Source: UBA11222 sp049323435
Lineage (GTDB): Bacteria; Pseudomonadota; Alphaproteobacteria; UBA11222
Direction: 5' to 3'
Assembly (NCBI GenBank): GCA_049323435.1
Contig: JBMOMX010000012.1
Coordinates: 324,371 to 388,370 of the forward strand
Length of the DNA stretch: 64,000 nucleotides
Positions within the stretch are counted from its first letter, which is position 1; each line of letters opens with the position of its first letter. The translations under genes were made by a program, and so were the position numbers. Below the pieces are notes generated by a model. That model worked only from the letters and a program-made list of their open reading frames with translations, was not told the DNA's origin and made no database searches. This document shows, one piece after another, positions 61,558 through 64,000 of the stretch.

Positions 61558-62688
61558 TCAAACGTGCCAGCGCTGCATCAGCAATTCCCGGTGATATTTC
61601 GGGCTGCCCAGAAACACCTCGGAGCTTTTGGCGCGCTTGAACCACAGATGCGTGTCATTATCCCAGGTAAAACCAATGCCGCCATGCAGCTGCACGGTTT
61701 CTTTCGCAGTTTGAATATAGGCATCCGAGGCCGCCGCCTTGGCGAGGCAGGCCATGGCGGGCCAATCGTCCGCTTCTTCCGCGGCGGCTTCGGCGGCATA
61801 ATAGGCAGCCGATTTGGCGAGTTCGACATCCACCAGCATGTCGGCGCATTTATGCTTGATCGCCTGGAAGCTGGCGATCGGGCGGCCAAACTGCATCCGC
61901 ATCATCACATAATCGAGTGCGGACTGGCGCAACCGTTCAGCCCCCCCTACCATTTCATTGGCCAGACAGACCGCCGCCTGATCCAGTGTCCTGGAAAAGG
62001 GTGCGGCGGCGGTGCCCGCCTCGCCCAGCAGTTCGGCCTCAACCCCGTTAAATTTCAGCAGCGCAAGTTTGCGGGTGGCGTCCACTGATTGAAGCAAGCG
62101 CCGGTCCAGCCCTTTGGCGTCACCGCGCAGCGTGAAGAATGACAGGCCCTGATCGCCGCTGCTGCCGGGCGCGCGCGCCAGCGCAACAATCAGATCGGCG
62201 GTATGGCCATCAAGCACAAAACTTTTCACCCCGTCCAATCTGTACCGGGCGCCCGATGGCGTTGCCGTCAGTGTTACGCCGCTGCTGTCCCACAGGCCAT
62301 TCTCTTCGGTGCAGGCCAGCGCCGCCACGGTTTCGCCCGCCGCAATGCCGGGCAGCAGCGCCTGTTTCTGATCCTCGGTGCCCGCGTTCAGAATGGCGTT
62401 GGCCGCCAGCACAACAGAAGAAAAATACGGCCCGCACAGCAAAGCGCGGCCCATTTCCTCCAGCACAATGGCCAGTTCGACAAAGCCGAAGCCCTGCCCG
62501 CCATAGGCCTCTGGAATATGCACCGCGCTCAGGCCCAGATCGGCGTTCAGCTTGCGCCATGTGTCACGCTCAAAACCCGCATCCGTCGCCATCAGGCGGC
62601 GCACTTCCGCTGGGGGGGACTTTTCCGCCAGAAAGCGCCGCAACATGGTGCGGAACTGTTCCTGTTCATTGCTGAAGCTGAATTTCAT
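61558..62688 (-). CDS. Acyl-CoA dehydrogenase, smaller partner (376 aa)
   Basis: The true start is ATG 62688 (MKFSFSNEQEQFRTMLRRF). The frame stays open 213 codons further, but that stretch lies antisense to the P450 gene and has no dehydrogenase similarity. Motifs: FGFVELAIVLEEMGRAL, ALACTEENGLWD, LHGGIGFTWDNDTHLWFKRAK. It lacks the classical catalytic Glu motif and resembles FadE27/29-type partners. It probably forms a heteromer with the 420-residue protein. Confidence 0.9.
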   Translation of the reverse strand: MKFSFSNEQEQFRTMLRRFLAEKSPPAEVRRLMATDAGFERDTWRKLNADLGLSAVHIPEAYGGQGFGFVELAIVLEEMGRALLCGPYFSSVVLAANAILNAGTEDQKQALLPGIAAGETVAALACTEENGLWDSSGVTLTATPSGARYRLDGVKSFVLDGHTADLIVALARAPGSSGDQGLSFFTLRGDAKGLDRRLLQSVDATRKLALLKFNGVEAELLGEAGTAAAPFSRTLDQAAVCLANEMVGGAERLRQSALDYVMMRMQFGRPIASFQAIKHKCADMLVDVELAKSAAYYAAEAAAEEADDWPAMACLAKAAASDAYIQTAKETVQLHGGIGFTWDNDTHLWFKRAKSSEVFLGSPKYHRELLMQRWHV

Positions 62689-62829
62689 GCCTGCATCCCC
62701 GTCCCTGCTTTTTTCGTCTGGCTTAAAGCCAGTTGCGTGTCTTATCCTTCGGATCAATCTACTGTAATATGCGTGAGAATATGCGCAACAGCCAATTATT
62801 ACTGTCAGCGTCATCAGTAAGGGGGAAGC

Positions 62830-64000
62830 ATGAGCGAAGCCATTGATCTGTCGCGCGGGGCCACATTTGAGCATGGCTTTCCGCATGAGTTTTTTAAACA
62901 ACTGCGCGATACGCAGCCCATTTACTGGCATGAACCGACGCAATATTGCCCCGGCGGCGAGGGCTTCTGGGTTGTCAGCCGCTATGAGGATTGCGTCAAG
63001 GTGATGCGCGACCCCGCCACCTTCTCCTCCGACAAAGTGCCCCCGCGCAAGGGCGGCGGCACCTCGCTGCTGGATGAACCCTATGCGGGCATGGCCATGA
63101 ACAATGCCGACGATCCGCAGCACAAACGCCTGCGGGGCCTTGTCAGCCAGGGATTTACGCCCCGCGCCATCGCCGATATGGAGGCGAATTTGCGCCGCCG
63201 TGCGAAAGCCATCCTGAGCGCCATACCCAATCCGGAAAATTGCGAATTTATTTCCGAGGTGGCGCGCGAACTGCCGCTTCAGGCGATCTGCACCATTCTG
63301 GGCGTGCCGGAAGAAGACCGCGTGCAATTGTCAGAATGGATCGATCATGGCTTGATGCAGCAAAGCGATGGCGTGATCAGCCGTGAATATCTGCAACTGA
63401 TCCGCGATTATGGCCGCAAACTGATCGAGGAGAAGCGCGAAAAGCCGGTGAATGACATCATGTCCGCTATCATTCATGCGCGATCCGACGACCCCAATGA
63501 AAAACCATTAACGGCGCTGGAACTGATCAATTTTTTTCTGCTGCTGTTTCCCGCAGGCGCCGAAACGACACGCAGCGCCATTGGCGGCGCCATGCTCGCT
63601 TTTATCGAAAATCCGAGCCAGCTGACGAAATTACGCGCGCATCCCGAACTGATGCCCCAGGCGGTGGAGGAAATTGTCCGCTGGACGACGCCCTCTATCT
63701 ACAAACGCCGCACCGCCACGCGCGACACAGAAATTGCCGGCGGCAGGATCAGGGCGGGCGACAAGCTGAGCTATTGGGAAATGTCCGCCAACCGGGATGA
63801 ACGCATGTTCAAAGATCCGTTCAAATTCGATATTAGCCGCGATCCCAACCCGCATGTGGGCTTTGGCACCGGCATTCATATCTGCCTCGGCATTGCGCTG
63901 GCGCGGATGGAAATCAAAATCATGTTTGAAGAAATTCTGGCGCGCTTCAATAATTTCGAACTGCTGGCCGCGCCGCTATGGATGCCCAACAACCGCCTGC
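62830..64000 (+). CDS. Cytochrome P450, 3' end cut by window
   Basis: From ATG 62830 (GGGGGAAGC before it) the frame stays open to the last base, at least 390 codons. P450 motifs: I-helix LFPAGAETTRSAIG with Glu-Thr-Thr, K-helix EEIVR (ExxR) and heme-binding HVGFGTGIHICLG with the axial Cys. There is no membrane anchor, as usual for bacterial class I P450s. It diverges from the dehydrogenase pair across 141 bases. Substrates may be steroid- or terpenoid-like, but that is inference. Confidence 0.93.
   Translation, partial: MSEAIDLSRGATFEHGFPHEFFKQLRDTQPIYWHEPTQYCPGGEGFWVVSRYEDCVKVMRDPATFSSDKVPPRKGGGTSLLDEPYAGMAMNNADDPQHKRLRGLVSQGFTPRAIADMEANLRRRAKAILSAIPNPENCEFISEVARELPLQAICTILGVPEEDRVQLSEWIDHGLMQQSDGVISREYLQLIRDYGRKLIEEKREKPVNDIMSAIIHARSDDPNEKPLTALELINFFLLLFPAGAETTRSAIGGAMLAFIENPSQLTKLRAHPELMPQAVEEIVRWTTPSIYKRRTATRDTEIAGGRIRAGDKLSYWEMSANRDERMFKDPFKFDISRDPNPHVGFGTGIHICLGIALARMEIKIMFEEILARFNNFELLAAPLWMPNNRL

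Noticed and set aside
62689..63327. 213-codon N-terminal extension of the smaller acyl-CoA dehydrogenase
   Set aside because: The extension is antisense to a clear P450 gene, and the dehydrogenase fold begins exactly at ATG 62688.
1..64000. CRISPR arrays, insertion sequences, prophage, rRNA operon
   Set aside because: I saw no regularly spaced direct repeats, transposase, integrase or phage structural gene, and no rRNA sequence.

Overview
The window reads as chromosomal DNA of a free-living, polarly flagellated alphaproteobacterium of moderately high GC. The class is supported by the CtrA regulator, its inhibitor SciP, the phosphotransferase ChpT and the FlbD-type sigma-54 activator, by the order tig-clpP-clpX-lon-hup-tRNA-Val, and by a methylsuccinyl-CoA dehydrogenase. 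No plasmid, phage or insertion-sequence gene is visible. I cannot place the genus.

Layout. 1-4.0 kb: a LuxR-type regulator cut by the left edge, a PEP-CTERM surface protein between two palindromic repeats, and a luciferase-like oxidoreductase. 4.0-11.2 kb: tRNA-Val and the protein quality-control cluster hup, lon, clpX, clpP and tig, all on the minus strand. 11.4-14.2 kb: an alpha/beta hydrolase, tRNA-Leu(TAG), a parDE toxin-antitoxin pair, a membrane hydroxylase and a degenerate second tRNA-Leu copy. 14.2-24.5 kb: metabolism, with NAD(P)HX repair, a glutaminase-STAS-cNMP-binding fusion, a histidine phosphatase, an alcohol dehydrogenase, PutA and methylsuccinyl-CoA dehydrogenase. 24.5-28.8 kb: a four-gene type II secretion block (L, M, C/N, D). 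28.9-30.0 kb: mnmA.

30.1-58.9 kb is a motility and cell-cycle island. flgK-flgL and fliK-flgD-flgE diverge from a 347-base spacer that carries a good sigma-54 promoter on each strand. sciP has a perfect TTAA-N7-TTAA CtrA box upstream and a strong terminator behind it. Then come fliF-fliG-fliH-fliN-motA-flbD-flhA-flhF-flhG and a small protein resembling the QueF T-fold without its catalytic cysteine. fliI-fliJ converge on that operon. ctrA, cheA-cheW-cheY-cheB-cheR and chpT complete the island; a second perfect CtrA box precedes chpT. The genes suggest a loop in which ChpT phosphorylates CtrA, CtrA drives early flagellar genes, SciP restrains CtrA, and FlbD with sigma-54 drives the hook genes.

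58.9-64 kb: cysQ, then a catabolic-looking group of a carboxymuconolactone-decarboxylase-like protein, two dissimilar acyl-CoA dehydrogenases and a cytochrome P450 cut by the right edge.

The items most worth a second look are the QueF-like flagellar protein, the parDE segment bracketed by tRNA-Leu copies, the duplicated C-terminal module of FlgD, the glutaminase fusion, the promoter architecture of the CtrA and sigma-54 circuits, and a 12-codon ORF coupled to fliN. I did not find an obviously new multi-gene system.
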